NCBI RefSeq assembly: GCF_019801145.1
Contig: NZ_JAHVJQ010000001.1
Coordinates: 496,001-560,000, forward strand
Reading direction: 5' to 3'
Length of the DNA: 64,000 nt
From: Leisingera aquaemixtae
GTDB lineage: Bacteria; Pseudomonadota; Alphaproteobacteria; Rhodobacterales; Rhodobacteraceae
In this document: positions 20,416 to 29,965 of the stretch, in pieces
Position numbering within the stretch: position 1 is the stretch's first letter
How the letters are laid out: the number at the start of each line of letters is the position of its first letter
Notes under the pieces: generated by a model
What the model saw: only the letters and a program-made list of their open reading frames with translations
Told to the model about the DNA's origin: nothing
Databases searched by the model: none
Position numbers and translations under genes: made by a program

Positions 20416-21284
20416 TGCCCAAGAAGATCACCAAGCAGGGGCTGCCGCCGCTGGACTGGCTCAAGGTGTTTGAGGCCGCGGGCCGTCACGGCAGCTTTAC
20501 AGCGGCGGCGGAGGAATTCGGCGCCACCCAGGCGGCGGTCAGCCAGCGGATCCGAAACCTGGAAGCCTGGCTGGGGCGGCAGCTGTTCATCCGGTCGGCC
20601 CGCGGCGTGTCTTTGACGGTGGATGGCGAAAGCTACCTGCCGCTGGTGCATGATTCCCTGCGGGCGCTGGAGCAGGGCACTGAAAACCTGTTCGGACAGA
20701 GCATCCGGGAGCTGCGGATTGCTGCCCAGCCTTCGCATCTGGAAATGCTTTTGCTGCCGCGCTTGAGAGAATTTTCCGAAAGCCACCCCGAGTTGCGGCT
20801 GGTCACGGAAACCGTGCCCAAGCGGCTGGATTTTGAGGCCGCAGACCGGGCATTGCACATCCGCTACGGGCGCGGCGGCTGGGAAGGGCGGGACGGCGTG
20901 CTCCTTGCCAATGAGGTTCTGCAGCCAATGGCGGCGCCGGAATTTGTTTCTGACTGGCGCAACCTGCCGGGCATCGAGCTGCGCGGAGAACGCCCGGGCT
21001 GGGCCGAATGGGCGCGGGTGACTGGCGAGATCGAACCGGAGGCCGGTCCGGTCTCCGTCGATTCCATGGGGCATGCATTGCGGGCGGCGCGGCTGGGGAT
21101 GGGGGTTGTTCTGGGCTCCAGGGTCATGGCTGCCAACCTGTTGCAGACCGGGCATTTGGCGTGCGTCCCGGCACCGGAACTGGCCACAATCGACGGCTAC
21201 TGGCTCACCTGGCCGCAGAGCCTTGGCAAGACCAAGCGGCAGGGCGAGGTCCTGGCTGCCTTGACCGCAGCGCTGCGAGGCTGA
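20415..21284 (+). CDS. LysR-family regulator, probable regulator of tmpAB
   Basis: 289 residues. The N-terminal winged HTH is clear: LPPLDWLKVFEAAGRHGSFTAAAEEF, then TQAAVSQRIRNLEAWLGRQLFIR, typical of the GcvA-like LysR branch. A periplasmic-binding-protein-like effector domain follows. It is divergent from tmpA with 99 bases between start codons, the classic LysR arrangement, so control of the tmp operon in response to a phosphonate or betaine compound is likely. Effector identity is inference. Confidence 0.85.
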   Translation: MPKKITKQGLPPLDWLKVFEAAGRHGSFTAAAEEFGATQAAVSQRIRNLEAWLGRQLFIRSARGVSLTVDGESYLPLVHDSLRALEQGTENLFGQSIRELRIAAQPSHLEMLLLPRLREFSESHPELRLVTETVPKRLDFEAADRALHIRYGRGGWEGRDGVLLANEVLQPMAAPEFVSDWRNLPGIELRGERPGWAEWARVTGEIEPEAGPVSVDSMGHALRAARLGMGVVLGSRVMAANLLQTGHLACVPAPELATIDGYWLTWPQSLGKTKRQGEVLAALTAALRG

Positions 21285-21321
21285 AGCCACCTGCGCTGCG
21301 GGAGAGTTCAAGCGTGCCTCG

Positions 21322-21654
21322 TCAGGTTGGGTATTCACCGATTCTGGAGAAATAGGCGTCCAGTAAAGGCCGGGCGCCGCGCTTGCTCAGAAACTTGAAG
21401 CCGATTTTGCCGTCTCTCCGCCAGCGGGCCCGGACTTCAAGATCGCCGATCTCCGCAATGGTGACAGATTTTAACTGTGCGAGGTCAAATTCACTTTGCT
21501 CTTCCGGCAGACGGACGGCAAGCCCGCTGTAGCTGATGTTGTATAGCGTTGCTTGCAGCACAGAACCGGTAAGATTGATTGCGCAGGAAAGGTTCAGGCG
21601 AAGCCGGGGTTCTGTCGGCTCGGCTGTCCGGAAAAGTGCGTTGGTGTGTACCAT
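21322..21654 (-). CDS. PilZ-domain protein
   Basis: 110 residues forming one PilZ-like barrel. The NxSxxG motif is present as NISYSG (39-44), followed by GLAVRL. The upstream Arg motif is incomplete: EPRLRLNLS has Arg17 and Arg19 but not the RxxxR spacing, so c-di-GMP binding is uncertain. It ends in a helix (ARPLLDAYFSRIG) as usual. It stands alone next to a tRNA gene, and no flagellar or cellulose genes are nearby. Confidence 0.75.
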   Translation of the reverse strand: MVHTNALFRTAEPTEPRLRLNLSCAINLTGSVLQATLYNISYSGLAVRLPEEQSEFDLAQLKSVTIAEIGDLEVRARWRRDGKIGFKFLSKRGARPLLDAYFSRIGEYPT

Positions 21655-21754
21655 TCTGCCTCACTAGCCTTCTTGACGTACAGGAAACATCTGTAGCAGT
21701 ACGCCGTTGAAGAACCGTTAAAGCCCTATGGTTCCAAGATAATTTTGAAGGAAA

Positions 21755-21831
<77 letters not shown>

Positions 21832-21999
21832 GTCGTTAGGCGGGGTATAGCCGTGCTTTGCCACCTCTGCAACGGGAAAAACTGCCTGTTTCCAATTTCA
21901 TGATGTGCGGCGGGCAGCCGGTTGCAATACCGGGGGCTGGCCAAAATGAAAAAGCCTGCACCAGATGGGCAGGCTTGCATTTTGCGCTGAAAGGGGGCG

Positions 22000-22569
22000 T
22001 TAGCCGCGCCAGCTGCGGACCGCGCCGCAATCCATATGCACAAAATTTGACCGCTGGTATTTACCGACGCCGCCGGCATGGCAGGCTTCGGCGGCCTGGG
22101 CCATCTGCGACACCGACCGCGACGCTAGGCGCAGGTCGGCGGCTTGGCCGCGCATGTGCAGGGAGTTCTTTGCCACCCCGCGCGAGCGGCTGCGCAGCAT
22201 CGCGTTGGTCTTGGGGCTGCGGTAGCCGGACAGCAGCATGTAGGGCTCATTCACATCCAGAAGGTTGTGCGAGGCAGCCATGATATCGATGGTGCGCAGG
22301 TCGATATCCTTGACCTCATCGGTGCGCCAGTCCCGCATGAAGTGATTGATTTCCTTGACCGCGTCCTTGATGTAGTCGCCGTCGATCCAATACACCATGT
22401 CAAGACGCTCGCCAGTGCGGCCGGAATACATGCGGATGCGCCGGATGTCGCCGCCGCCGCGCAAGAAGCCTGCTGCATTGGAGAAGGTCGGGGCTGCTGC
22501 CACTGCGGTTGCAGCAAACACACCCAAGAGAGAACGCCGGGAAATCCCCGTGCCCGTGGTTTTTGCCAT
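22000..22569 (-). CDS. DUF882 (YcbK-like, M15-type peptidase fold) Tat-exported protein
   Basis: 189 residues. A twin-arginine signal (ISRRSLLGVFAATAVAAA, residues 9-26) directs export by Tat. The mature domain has the D-Ala-D-Ala peptidase-like zinc set: SxHxxGxAxD as NSLHMRGQAADL (His138, Asp145) and His178 in FVHMDCG, plus LLSGYRSPKTN. This is the DUF882/YcbK family, thought to cut cell-wall peptides or their crosslinks. It is divergent from an L,D-transpeptidase gene, and E. coli pairs ycbK with ldtD (ycbB), so the two probably act together on peptidoglycan in the periplasm. Confidence 0.88.
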   Translation of the reverse strand: MAKTTGTGISRRSLLGVFAATAVAAAPTFSNAAGFLRGGGDIRRIRMYSGRTGERLDMVYWIDGDYIKDAVKEINHFMRDWRTDEVKDIDLRTIDIMAASHNLLDVNEPYMLLSGYRSPKTNAMLRSRSRGVAKNSLHMRGQAADLRLASRSVSQMAQAAEACHAGGVGKYQRSNFVHMDCGAVRSWRG

Positions 22570-22916
22570 TGTAACTGCGCCGTCCCGTACGCTTTAGTCC
22601 TGCCTAGTCGCCCGATGTTACGAGCTCGTCAACGATCTTAGTTAACGTGCGGCATGTATGGCACAGTGAGAATCCTGATCCAACATTTCTTTGCCGCGCT
22701 GTAACGCATAGCCCGGTTTTCGGCGATTTCTTGCGCATATGGGGAGGGGCAGGGAACTTTTCCCCGCGACTGTTGCAGCCGGGTTTCATAGACGCGGCAT
22801 CGGTGCATCAAAGTTAAGATTTCGCGATTGTGAATGGACAACAGCGGCTGGCATTTACCAGAATTTCAGATAGGCACTGCCAGAATTGACAAAAAACGGC
22901 GCAAGGACCGGAAATT
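22570..22916. other. Divergent intergenic region, DUF882 gene and L,D-transpeptidase gene
   Basis: 347 bases with no convincing gene. Short open frames here lack protein-like composition. A small CTGG-N6-CCAG repeat lies about 60 bases before the transpeptidase gene. It must hold both promoters, but I cannot place them with confidence. Confidence 0.5.
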
Positions 22917-24545
22917 ATGACGCGTGCTTTTGCAGGAACCTTCTTGCCAGGGATCAAAGCCGGGCTGTTTGCCCTGGCACTGGGCGGGCTGGCCGCCGGG
23001 GCGGTCTCCGGTTCTGCACAGGCTGAGGTTCCGGCGGCTTTCCGCCAGGCCGTTGCCGAGGCGGCTTACGGCAATGACGCTGTGGCGAAATTTTACCGTG
23101 AAAACGGCTATCAGGCGATTTGGACCGGTCAGGATGAGACATCGCGCCAGCGCCGGAATGCGTTGCTGGCGGCGTTGAACGACACCCAGGCGCACGGCTT
23201 GCCGGACCGGTCTGCAGAAGTCAGCGCCCTGGTGCAGCAGATGCGCGACGTCAGCACCACCCGCGATATCGGCACTGTCGAGGCCGCGCTGAGTAAAGCG
23301 CTGGTGGAATATGCCACCGATCTGCAAACCGGCATTCTGGTGCCGTCGAAGATCGATGACGGCATGGTGCGCAAGAAACATACCGTGGACGGAAGCAGCT
23401 TTCTTGCCGGTATCATGGACGCCCAGCCTTACGCATATATGCGCAGCCTGGTGCCCGCGTCACAGCAGTACCGCAGCCTGATGCGGGAAAAGCTGCGGCT
23501 GGAGCAACTGCTGGCTGCAGGCGGCTGGGGCTCGGCTGTCAATGCCAAGAAGCTGGAGAAGGGCGACCAGGGACCGGCCGTGATTGCCCTGCGCAACCGG
23601 CTGATGGCCATGGGCTATCTTCAGCGCAGCGCCTCGCGCAGCTATGACGCGGCGCTGGAAAAAGCGGTGCAAGGGTTTCAGGCCGATCATGGCCTGGAGA
23701 CCGACGGCGTGGCCGGCCCCGGCACCATTGACGAGATCAACAAGCCGGTGAGCGCACGGCTCAAGTCCGTCATCATCGCGATGGAGCGCGAACGCTGGCT
23801 GACACCCGACCGCGGCGAGCGGCATATTCTTGTCAACCAGACCGATTTCACAGCCAAGATCGTCGACAATGGCGATGTGACCTTTGAAACCCGCTCGGTG
23901 ATCGGCAAAAACACCCATGACCGCCGCAGCCCGGAATTTTCGGACGAGATGGAGCATATGGTGATCAATCCGAGCTGGTATGTGCCGCGCTCGATCATCA
24001 CCAAGGAATACCTGCCGAAGCTGCAAAGCAACCCCAACGCGGTCGGCCATATCCAGATCACCGACAGCCGCGGCCGGGTGGTGAACCGCAGCACGGCGGA
24101 CTTCTCGCAGTATACTGCGCGCAACTTCCCCTATGCCATGAAGCAGCCGCCCAGCAGCCGCAACGCGCTGGGTCTGGTCAAGTTCATGTTTCCGAACAAA
24201 TACAACATCTATCTGCACGACACGCCGCAGAAGAGCCTGTTTGCCCGCGAGGTGCGCGCCTTCTCGCATGGCTGCATCCGCTTGGCGCAGCCGTTTGAAT
24301 TCGCCTATGCGCTGCTGGCGCGCCAGACCGAGAATCCCAAGGATTTCTTCCACCGCATCCTGAACAGCGGCCGGGAAACCAAGGTTGAGCTGGAACAGAA
24401 AGTGCCGGTCCATATCATCTACCGGACCGCCATCGTGACCGGCAAAGGCCGCGCGGAGTTCCGCCGCGATGTCTATGGGCGCGACGCCAAGGTCTGGGCC
24501 GCTCTGGAGCGGGCAGGGGTGGCGCTGCCCAGCATTCAGGGATAA
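22917..24545 (+). CDS. L,D-transpeptidase with peptidoglycan-binding domain (YcbB/LdtD type)
   Basis: 542 residues. A Sec signal peptide (to about AQAEVPAAF, residue 40) is followed by the YcbB N-terminal scaffold domain, a PG_binding_1 motif (ALEKAVQGFQADHGLETDGVAGPGT, about 243-267) and the YkuD catalytic domain with FSHGCIRLAQPF, catalytic Cys453. It makes 3-3 crosslinks in periplasmic peptidoglycan. AAGGA lies about ten bases before the ATG. Length is close to E. coli YcbB (615) and unlike the short YkuD-only enzymes. It is divergent from the DUF882 gene. Confidence 0.93.
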   Translation: MTRAFAGTFLPGIKAGLFALALGGLAAGAVSGSAQAEVPAAFRQAVAEAAYGNDAVAKFYRENGYQAIWTGQDETSRQRRNALLAALNDTQAHGLPDRSAEVSALVQQMRDVSTTRDIGTVEAALSKALVEYATDLQTGILVPSKIDDGMVRKKHTVDGSSFLAGIMDAQPYAYMRSLVPASQQYRSLMREKLRLEQLLAAGGWGSAVNAKKLEKGDQGPAVIALRNRLMAMGYLQRSASRSYDAALEKAVQGFQADHGLETDGVAGPGTIDEINKPVSARLKSVIIAMERERWLTPDRGERHILVNQTDFTAKIVDNGDVTFETRSVIGKNTHDRRSPEFSDEMEHMVINPSWYVPRSIITKEYLPKLQSNPNAVGHIQITDSRGRVVNRSTADFSQYTARNFPYAMKQPPSSRNALGLVKFMFPNKYNIYLHDTPQKSLFAREVRAFSHGCIRLAQPFEFAYALLARQTENPKDFFHRILNSGRETKVELEQKVPVHIIYRTAIVTGKGRAEFRRDVYGRDAKVWAALERAGVALPSIQG

Positions 24546-24584
24546 ATGTCGGGCCCAAACAGGATTATTCTGAAAGGGCCTGCC

Positions 24585-25658
24585 ATGTTCACAATCCGCC
24601 AGATCGCTGAGTCCCTGGGCGCAGAGGCCCAGGGCGACCTGGACCTGCAAATCGCAGGCGCGGCAGAGCCGCAGGATGCCGGTGCGGACCAGATCGCGAT
24701 GGCGATGGCTCCGAAATACGCAGAAGGCCTCGCAGCCGGCAAGGCGCAGGCTGCCATCCTGTGGGAAGGCGCGGACTGGGAATCCTTTGGCCTGAAGGCC
24801 GCCATTTTTGCGCCGCGCCCGCGGATGACGATGTCGGGTGTGACCGCGATGCTGGACCGCGGCCAGGGATTTGCCGAGGGCATCCACCCGTCCGCAGTCA
24901 TTGATCCAACAGCCGAACTGGGCGAAGGCGTTTCGGTCGGGCCGCTCTCCATTGTCGGGGCCGGCGCCAAGATCGGCGCCCGTTCGGTTATCGGGCCGCA
25001 TTGCTATGTCGGTGCGTATGCGGTGATCGGTGAGGACGCGCATCTGCGTGAAATGGTTTCAATCGGCGCCCGCGCCGCCATCGGCAACCGTTTCCGTGCC
25101 CAGCCGGGCGCCCGGGTCGGCGGCGATGGCTTTTCCTATGTCACTCCCGAAGTTTCCGGTGCCGAGAATGCGCGCAAGACCATGGGCGACCAGGGCGAGG
25201 CCAAGGCGCAGTCCTGGGTTCGGATTCACTCGCTGGGCGCTGTGACAATCGGCGATGATGTTGAACTGGGCTCCAACTGCACCGTCGACAACGGCACCAT
25301 CCGCGATACGGTGATCGGCAATGGCACCAAGCTCGACAACCTCGTGCACGTTGGCCACAACACCCGCGTCGGCAACGACTGCCTGCTCTGCGGCCAGACC
25401 GGTGTGTCCGGTTCCGTCGATATCGGCAACAACGTTGTTCTGGGCGGCCAGACCGGCGTGGTCGACAATATTTTCATCGGTGACGGGGTGATTTCCGGCG
25501 GCGGCACCAAGATCCTGTCAAATGTGCCCGCTGGCCGCGTGATCATGGGCTATCCGGGCGTCAAGATGGAAACCCATACCGAGATGTATAAGGCACAGCG
25601 CCGCCTGCCGCGTTTGATGCGTGACATCGAATTGTTAAAAAAGGCTGTTTTCAAGTAA
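24585..25658 (+). CDS. lpxD: UDP-3-O-acylglucosamine N-acyltransferase, LpxD-like
   Basis: 357 residues. The N-terminal uridine-binding domain (FTIRQIAESLGAEAQGD) is followed by a left-handed beta-helix of hexapeptide repeats from about residue 100 and a C-terminal helical tail (AQRRLPRLMRDIELLKK). The catalytic His is in DNLVHVGHNTRVG. The start at 24585 gives the canonical LpxD N-terminus and has AAGGG upstream. LpxD usually sits in a bamA-lpxD-fabZ-lpxA cluster. Here it is followed by an acyl carrier protein and a ketosynthase, so it may be a second copy serving a special acyl group. Confidence 0.85.
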   Translation: MFTIRQIAESLGAEAQGDLDLQIAGAAEPQDAGADQIAMAMAPKYAEGLAAGKAQAAILWEGADWESFGLKAAIFAPRPRMTMSGVTAMLDRGQGFAEGIHPSAVIDPTAELGEGVSVGPLSIVGAGAKIGARSVIGPHCYVGAYAVIGEDAHLREMVSIGARAAIGNRFRAQPGARVGGDGFSYVTPEVSGAENARKTMGDQGEAKAQSWVRIHSLGAVTIGDDVELGSNCTVDNGTIRDTVIGNGTKLDNLVHVGHNTRVGNDCLLCGQTGVSGSVDIGNNVVLGGQTGVVDNIFIGDGVISGGGTKILSNVPAGRVIMGYPGVKMETHTEMYKAQRRLPRLMRDIELLKKAVFK

Positions 25659-25706
25659 CTGTCTAATACCTACATCAGCCTCAGGCAGAAAATCGGGGAT
25701 CCTTAC

Positions 25707-25964
25707 ATGAGCACGCAGGACAAGGTCATTGCAATCATTGCCGAACAGGCGGTTCTGGAGCCGTCGGATGTGACCCTCGACAGCACATTGGAAGATCTCG
25801 GCATCGACAGTCTGGGGCTGGTGGAAAGCATCTTTGCGATCGAGGAAGAGTTCGACATTTCGATCCCGTTCAACGCCAATGCGCCCGAGCAGAGCGATTT
25901 CGATATCTCCAATGTCGCGGCAATCGTCGCCGGGATCGACAAGCTGGTAATGGAAAAAGCGTAA
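25707..25964 (+). CDS. Acyl carrier protein, specialised type
   Basis: 85 residues, a four-helix acyl carrier protein. The phosphopantetheine Ser35 is in LEDLGIDSLGLVE. It differs from housekeeping AcpP in lacking the D-S-L-D-x-V-E-L-V/I-M-A-L-E core and in having a long third region (FNANAPEQSDFDISNV) like NodF- and AcpXL-type carriers. It lies between the LpxD-like gene and a ketosynthase, 6 bases before the latter. It probably carries a special acyl chain for lipid A or another envelope lipid (inference). Confidence 0.88.
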   Translation: MSTQDKVIAIIAEQAVLEPSDVTLDSTLEDLGIDSLGLVESIFAIEEEFDISIPFNANAPEQSDFDISNVAAIVAGIDKLVMEKA

Positions 25965-25970
25965 AGCTCA

Positions 25971-27179
25971 ATGAAACGAGTCGTTATCACCGGGGCGGGA
26001 ACCATCAATGCCCTGGGCCATTCCGTTCCCGAAACACTGGAGGCGATGCGCGAGGGCCGTTGCGGCATCGGCGAGCTGGAATTCCGCGATGTGGATCGGC
26101 TGGCGATCAAGATCGGCGGCCAGGTCCGCGGGTTTGAGGCCGAGGGCCGTTTCAACCGTCAGCAGATGAGCCTCTATGACCGGTTCACCCAGTTCACCCT
26201 GACCGCCGCCAAGGAGGCCATCGAGCAATCCGGGCTTGAGTTTCACGGCGATCTGTCCGCCAAGTCCGGCGTCGTGCTCGGCAATTCCGGCGGCGGCATG
26301 CAGACGCTGGATGAGAACTACCGCAGCGTTTACGAGGACGGCAAGAACCGGGTGCATCCGTTCGTGGTGCCCAAGCTGATGAACAACGCCGCAGCCGGCC
26401 ATGTGTCGATGCAGTTCAACCTCAAGGGGCCCAGCTTCACCGTGTCCACTGCCTGCGCCTCTTCCAATCACGCAATGGCGCAGGCGTTCCAGATGGTGCG
26501 TTCCGGCATGAGTCCGGTGATGATCACCGGCGGCTCGGAATCGATGCTCTGCTTTGGCGGGGTCAAGGCCTGGGAAGGCTTGCGGGTGATGTCCAAGGAC
26601 GCCTGCCGCCCGTTCAGCGCCAACCGCAACGGCATGGTGCAGGGCGAAGGCGCCGGCATTTTCGTGTTCGAGGAATACGAGCACGCCAAAGCCCGCGGCG
26701 CCGAAATCCTGTGCGAAGTCATCGGCTTTGCCATGTCTTCGGATGCGGCAGATATCGTCATGCCCAGCAAACAGGGCGCTGCTCGGGCCATTGCCGGGGC
26801 GCTGCAGGATGCCCGCATCGACGCCTCGGAGGTCGGATATATCAACGCTCACGGCACCGGCACGGCTGCAAATGACAAGACGGAATGTGCCGCGGTGGCG
26901 GATGTATTCGGACCGCAGGCCGACAATCTGATGATATCTTCCACCAAATCCATGCACGGCCACCTGATCGGCGGCACCGGCGCGGTGGAGCTTCTGGCCT
27001 GCATCATGGCGCTGCGCGACGGGGTGATCGCGCCGACGATCGGGTATCAGGAGGCTGACCCGGAATGCGCATTGGACGTGGTGCCGAACGAGGCGCGCGA
27101 GGCCCGGGTCGATGTGGCGCTGTCCAACGCCTTTGCCTTTGGCGGGCTGAACGCGGTGCTGGCGCTGCGCAAGGTCTGA
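25971..27179 (+). CDS. Beta-ketoacyl-ACP synthase (FabF/NodE-like)
   Basis: 402 residues, a thiolase-fold condensing enzyme. The catalytic triad is complete: Cys162 in STACASS, His294 in INAHGTGTAAND and His331 in KSMHGHLIGGTGA. The sequence is closer in style to NodE and PKS-associated ketosynthases than to housekeeping FabF. With the dedicated ACP directly upstream and an LpxD-like transferase before that, it probably extends an acyl chain used by that transferase. A hairpin terminator follows. Confidence 0.9.
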   Translation: MKRVVITGAGTINALGHSVPETLEAMREGRCGIGELEFRDVDRLAIKIGGQVRGFEAEGRFNRQQMSLYDRFTQFTLTAAKEAIEQSGLEFHGDLSAKSGVVLGNSGGGMQTLDENYRSVYEDGKNRVHPFVVPKLMNNAAAGHVSMQFNLKGPSFTVSTACASSNHAMAQAFQMVRSGMSPVMITGGSESMLCFGGVKAWEGLRVMSKDACRPFSANRNGMVQGEGAGIFVFEEYEHAKARGAEILCEVIGFAMSSDAADIVMPSKQGAARAIAGALQDARIDASEVGYINAHGTGTAANDKTECAAVADVFGPQADNLMISSTKSMHGHLIGGTGAVELLACIMALRDGVIAPTIGYQEADPECALDVVPNEAREARVDVALSNAFAFGGLNAVLALRKV

Positions 27180-27194
27180 CAGCAGCGCAAATAA

Positions 27195-27224
27195 AAACGC
27201 CGCGGCCTGAGGGGCGCGGCGTTT
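27195..27224. terminator. Terminator after the lpxD-ACP-ketosynthase genes
   Basis: Stem AACGCCGCG/CGCGGCGTT with A-rich left and T-rich right flanks, between the ketosynthase gene and the convergent IalB gene. It can serve both. Confidence 0.8.
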
Positions 27225-27243
27225 CCTGTTCCAGGCGCAGGGC

Positions 27244-27894
27244 TTACTGCTTGACCACGTCGACGACGTCATAGCCTGCAGTGAAGCCGCTCAGCGACAG
27301 TTTCATCTGCACCACCTGATCCGGCGCCGGGGCAGGGCGCAGCGACAGTATGGCTTCCTTGCCCTTCTTGAAGGCGTCGATGTCGCCTTGGGTCAGACCG
27401 ATCTGCGCCACGCAGCCCAGCGGGTTGCAGAAGGAATAGTTGTAGCGCTTGGCAGGCGCCCCGTCGATGGAGATGGTCAGTGCCGCAGGCAGCAGGGTTT
27501 CCAGCGGCACGATCACGGTGGCGCCGGCTACCGCCTGGCCGCCTTGCTGCTCGATGCGGAACATCGACACTTCGGCCATGGGGTTGCCCTGCGGGCCTTC
27601 CAGCACCTGCAGCAGCGAGCAGGGGTCGGTTTCGGCCTCGGTGCGGATGCAGGCCAGATCCCAGTCGCCATGCTTTTCCTTGGAATAGCGTTCACCCAGT
27701 TTGGGGCCGTCGCTGACCGGTTCGCCGAGGTCCAGCAGCTGATCCGCTGTCGTTTCGGCCTGTTCCGTCTGCTCTGCCTGCGCGCCGGTTTCTTCGGTCG
27801 CGCCGGTTTCTTCCGCGGTGGTTTCCTGCGCCGCCAGCGGCGCGGTCACGGCAAGCACCGCGGCAAGCGTGATCGGGGTCAGGGACTTCAACAT
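27244..27894 (-). CDS. Invasion-associated locus B (IalB) family periplasmic protein
   Basis: 216 residues. A Sec signal peptide (MLKSLTPITLAAVLAVTAPLAAQ) is followed by a low-complexity Glu/Thr/Ala stretch (about 25-55) and an IalB domain: GDWDLACI, DPCSLLQVL, TISIDGAPAKRYNYSFCNPLGCVA and a final GFTAGYDVV. Four Cys probably form two disulfides. The family is common in alphaproteobacteria; in Bartonella IalB is linked to erythrocyte invasion, elsewhere the role is unknown. The start at 27894 gives the signal peptide directly and has GAGG upstream. An earlier in-frame ATG would bury it. Confidence 0.85.
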   Translation of the reverse strand: MLKSLTPITLAAVLAVTAPLAAQETTAEETGATEETGAQAEQTEQAETTADQLLDLGEPVSDGPKLGERYSKEKHGDWDLACIRTEAETDPCSLLQVLEGPQGNPMAEVSMFRIEQQGGQAVAGATVIVPLETLLPAALTISIDGAPAKRYNYSFCNPLGCVAQIGLTQGDIDAFKKGKEAILSLRPAPAPDQVVQMKLSLSGFTAGYDVVDVVKQ

Positions 27895-28388
27895 GAATGC
27901 CTCATTTTTTTTAAAGACGCTGCTTTCGCGTTTAACACGCCGTCCAGGCAGTGTCAGGTCCATAACAAAGGATCAGCGGGGAATTCCGCGCATGGCAGCT
28001 CAGCCATGGAAGCTATTGTAAAAATACAAAAAAGGGAACCGGACGGTTCCCTTTTTCGTGTTGGTCTCTCCCCGTCGGACTGGCCGACTTAGTTATTGCG
28101 TAGGACGTTACGAAAGGGCTGGCCATCGGTCAACATGCAAGTTCAAAAAAAAGCAGGGCAGCCGTGAATTCCTGTGAAACAAAGATGGGAAAAAGGGGTA
28201 GAGGCCGCCAATGCCCGAAAAACAGGCAGTAGAAACGCAAAAGAAGGCCGTGCACGAGGCACGGCCAGTCTGACAGGGAGGAAATGTCCGCCACGGCACC
28301 GCATATGCAGGGGCGGGCAAGATTGACTATCGCATTGAAAAGTTAACTTTGTATTGTTGTGCAAAGGGAAAAACACGCAGAGGCAGGC
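27895..28388. other. Divergent intergenic region with several hairpins
   Basis: 494 bases between the divergent ialB-like and herA-like genes without a protein-like frame. It contains a small hairpin ATGGC-N6-GCCAT (27994-28009), a terminator-like hairpin (28028-28056) and a perfect GGCCGTGC/GCACGGCC stem (28246-28266) with a T-rich tail on the minus strand. Such terminator-like elements inside a divergent promoter region suggest small RNAs. Confidence 0.5.
28028..28056. terminator. Rho-independent terminator-like hairpin in noncoding DNA
   Basis: AAAAAGGGAACCG and CGGTTCCCTTTTT form a near-perfect stem with A and T runs on either side, so it works in both directions. No annotated gene ends here, which points to an unannotated short transcript. 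Confidence 0.75.
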
Positions 28389-29933
28389 ATGGCAGACAGC
28401 ATCTTTCTTGGCGGCGGCGGTGACGGCTATGGGGAACCGCAGGGGCTGGACCTGAAGTACGCCAACCGCCACGGCCTGATTGCAGGCGCCACCGGCACCG
28501 GCAAGACCGTAACCCTGCAAATCCTGGCAGAGGGGTTTTCCAACGCCGGCGTGCCGGTGGTCATGGCGGATGTGAAGGGGGATCTGTCGGGGCTGGCAAA
28601 CGCCGGATCGGAGAGCCACAAGCTGCACGATGCCTTCCGCTCCCGCGCGGACAAGATCGGGTTTGCGGATTACACCTACCATGCCTGCCCCGTCACCTTC
28701 TGGGATCTCTACGGTGAACAGGGCCACCCAGTGCGCACGACGGTGGCGGAGATGGGGCCGCTGCTGCTGGCGCGCCTGCTGGAGCTGAGCGAGCCGCAGG
28801 AAGGGATCTTGAATATCGCCTTCCGGCTCTCCGACGAAGAGGGGCTGCCGCTTCTGGATCTGAAGGATCTGCAGGCGCTGCTGGTCTGGATCGGCGAAAA
28901 CCGCAGCCAGTTGTCGCTGCGCTACGGCAATGTCTCCACCGCGTCGATCGGTGCCATCCAGCGCCGTCTGCTTGTGTTGGAGAACCAGGGCGGCGCGGGC
29001 CTGTTCGGCGAACCCGCTTTGGCGCTCAGCGACCTGATGCGCTGTGACGCTAATGGCAGGGGGATGGTGAACATCCTGGCCGCGGACAAGCTGATGGCGG
29101 CGCCCGGGCTTTACTCAACCTTCCTGCTGTGGCTCCTTAGCGAGCTGTTCGAGGAACTGCCGGAAGTGGGCGACCCTGACAAGCCGCGGCTGGTGTTCTT
29201 CTTTGATGAGGCGCATTTGCTGTTCGACGATGCGCCCAAGGCACTGATCGACAAGGTGGAGCAGGTCGCCCGGCTGATCCGCTCCAAGGGGGTCGGCATC
29301 TATTTCATCACCCAGAATCCCGCCGATGTGCCGGAGGACATTCTGGGCCAGCTCGGCAACCGCATCCAGCACGCGCTGCGAGCCTTCACCGCCAAGGACC
29401 GCAAGAACTTGCGCCTGGCGGCGGAGACTTACCGTGAAAACCCGCGGTTTTCGACCGAAAATGCAATCCGCGAGGTCGGGGTCGGCGAAGCCGTCACGTC
29501 GATGCTGCAGAAGAAAGGCGTGCCTGGTGTGGTGGAACGGACATTGATCCGCCCGCCCAGCACGCAGCTGGGGCCGATCACCGCGGATGAGCGCAAGAAG
29601 ATTCTGAAGGCTTCTGAAATGGCGGGAAAATACGACACCGCAATGGACCGCCGGTCGGCCTATGAGATCCTGGCCCAGCGGGCGCAGTCCGCAGCGCAGG
29701 AGGCGGAAACCGCAGAAGAAGCGGCTGAGGAGTCTTCGGAGCCGATGGCGCGGGAGTTCAATGCCGCGCGCCGGTACTCCGGCTCCCGGATCAGCCGGTC
29801 CACCTCACGTTCCTACAAGCAAAAGGACACCTTTACCTCTGCCATGTCGGAGGCAGTGATCAAGGAGTTGAAGGGAACCACCGGCCGCCGGATCGTCCGC
29901 GGCATTCTTGGCAGCCTTTTCAAAGGCCGCTGA
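28389..29933 (+). CDS. HerA-like ATPase (DUF853/YjgR family)
   Basis: 514 residues. Walker A is [10 protein letters not shown] (31-40), a [10 protein letters not shown] stretch follows and Walker B is [12 protein letters not shown]. The C-terminal part carries the family-typical [13 protein letters not shown] and a basic, Ser/Arg-rich region (about 455-490). This is the DUF853 group of the HerA/FtsK clade, predicted DNA-translocating or remodelling ATPases without an assigned physiological role. The ATG at 28389 gives the family-typical short N-terminus; a GTG ten codons earlier is possible. Confidence 0.9.
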   Translation: MADSIFLGGGGDGYGEPQGLDLKYANRHGLIAGATGTGKTVTLQILAEGFSNAGVPVVMADVKGDLSGLANAGSESHKLHDAFRSRADKIGFADYTYHACPVTFWDLYGEQGHPVRTTVAEMGPLLLARLLELSEPQEGILNIAFRLSDEEGLPLLDLKDLQALLVWIGENRSQLSLRYGNVSTASIGAIQRRLLVLENQGGAGLFGEPALALSDLMRCDANGRGMVNILAADKLMAAPGLYSTFLLWLLSELFEELPEVGDPDKPRLVFFFDEAHLLFDDAPKALIDKVEQVARLIRSKGVGIYFITQNPADVPEDILGQLGNRIQHALRAFTAKDRKNLRLAAETYRENPRFSTENAIREVGVGEAVTSMLQKKGVPGVVERTLIRPPSTQLGPITADERKKILKASEMAGKYDTAMDRRSAYEILAQRAQSAAQEAETAEEAAEESSEPMAREFNAARRYSGSRISRSTSRSYKQKDTFTSAMSEAVIKELKGTTGRRIVRGILGSLFKGR

Positions 29934-29965
29934 CTGAAAACAGGCACATGCATTGAGGGTTGTTT

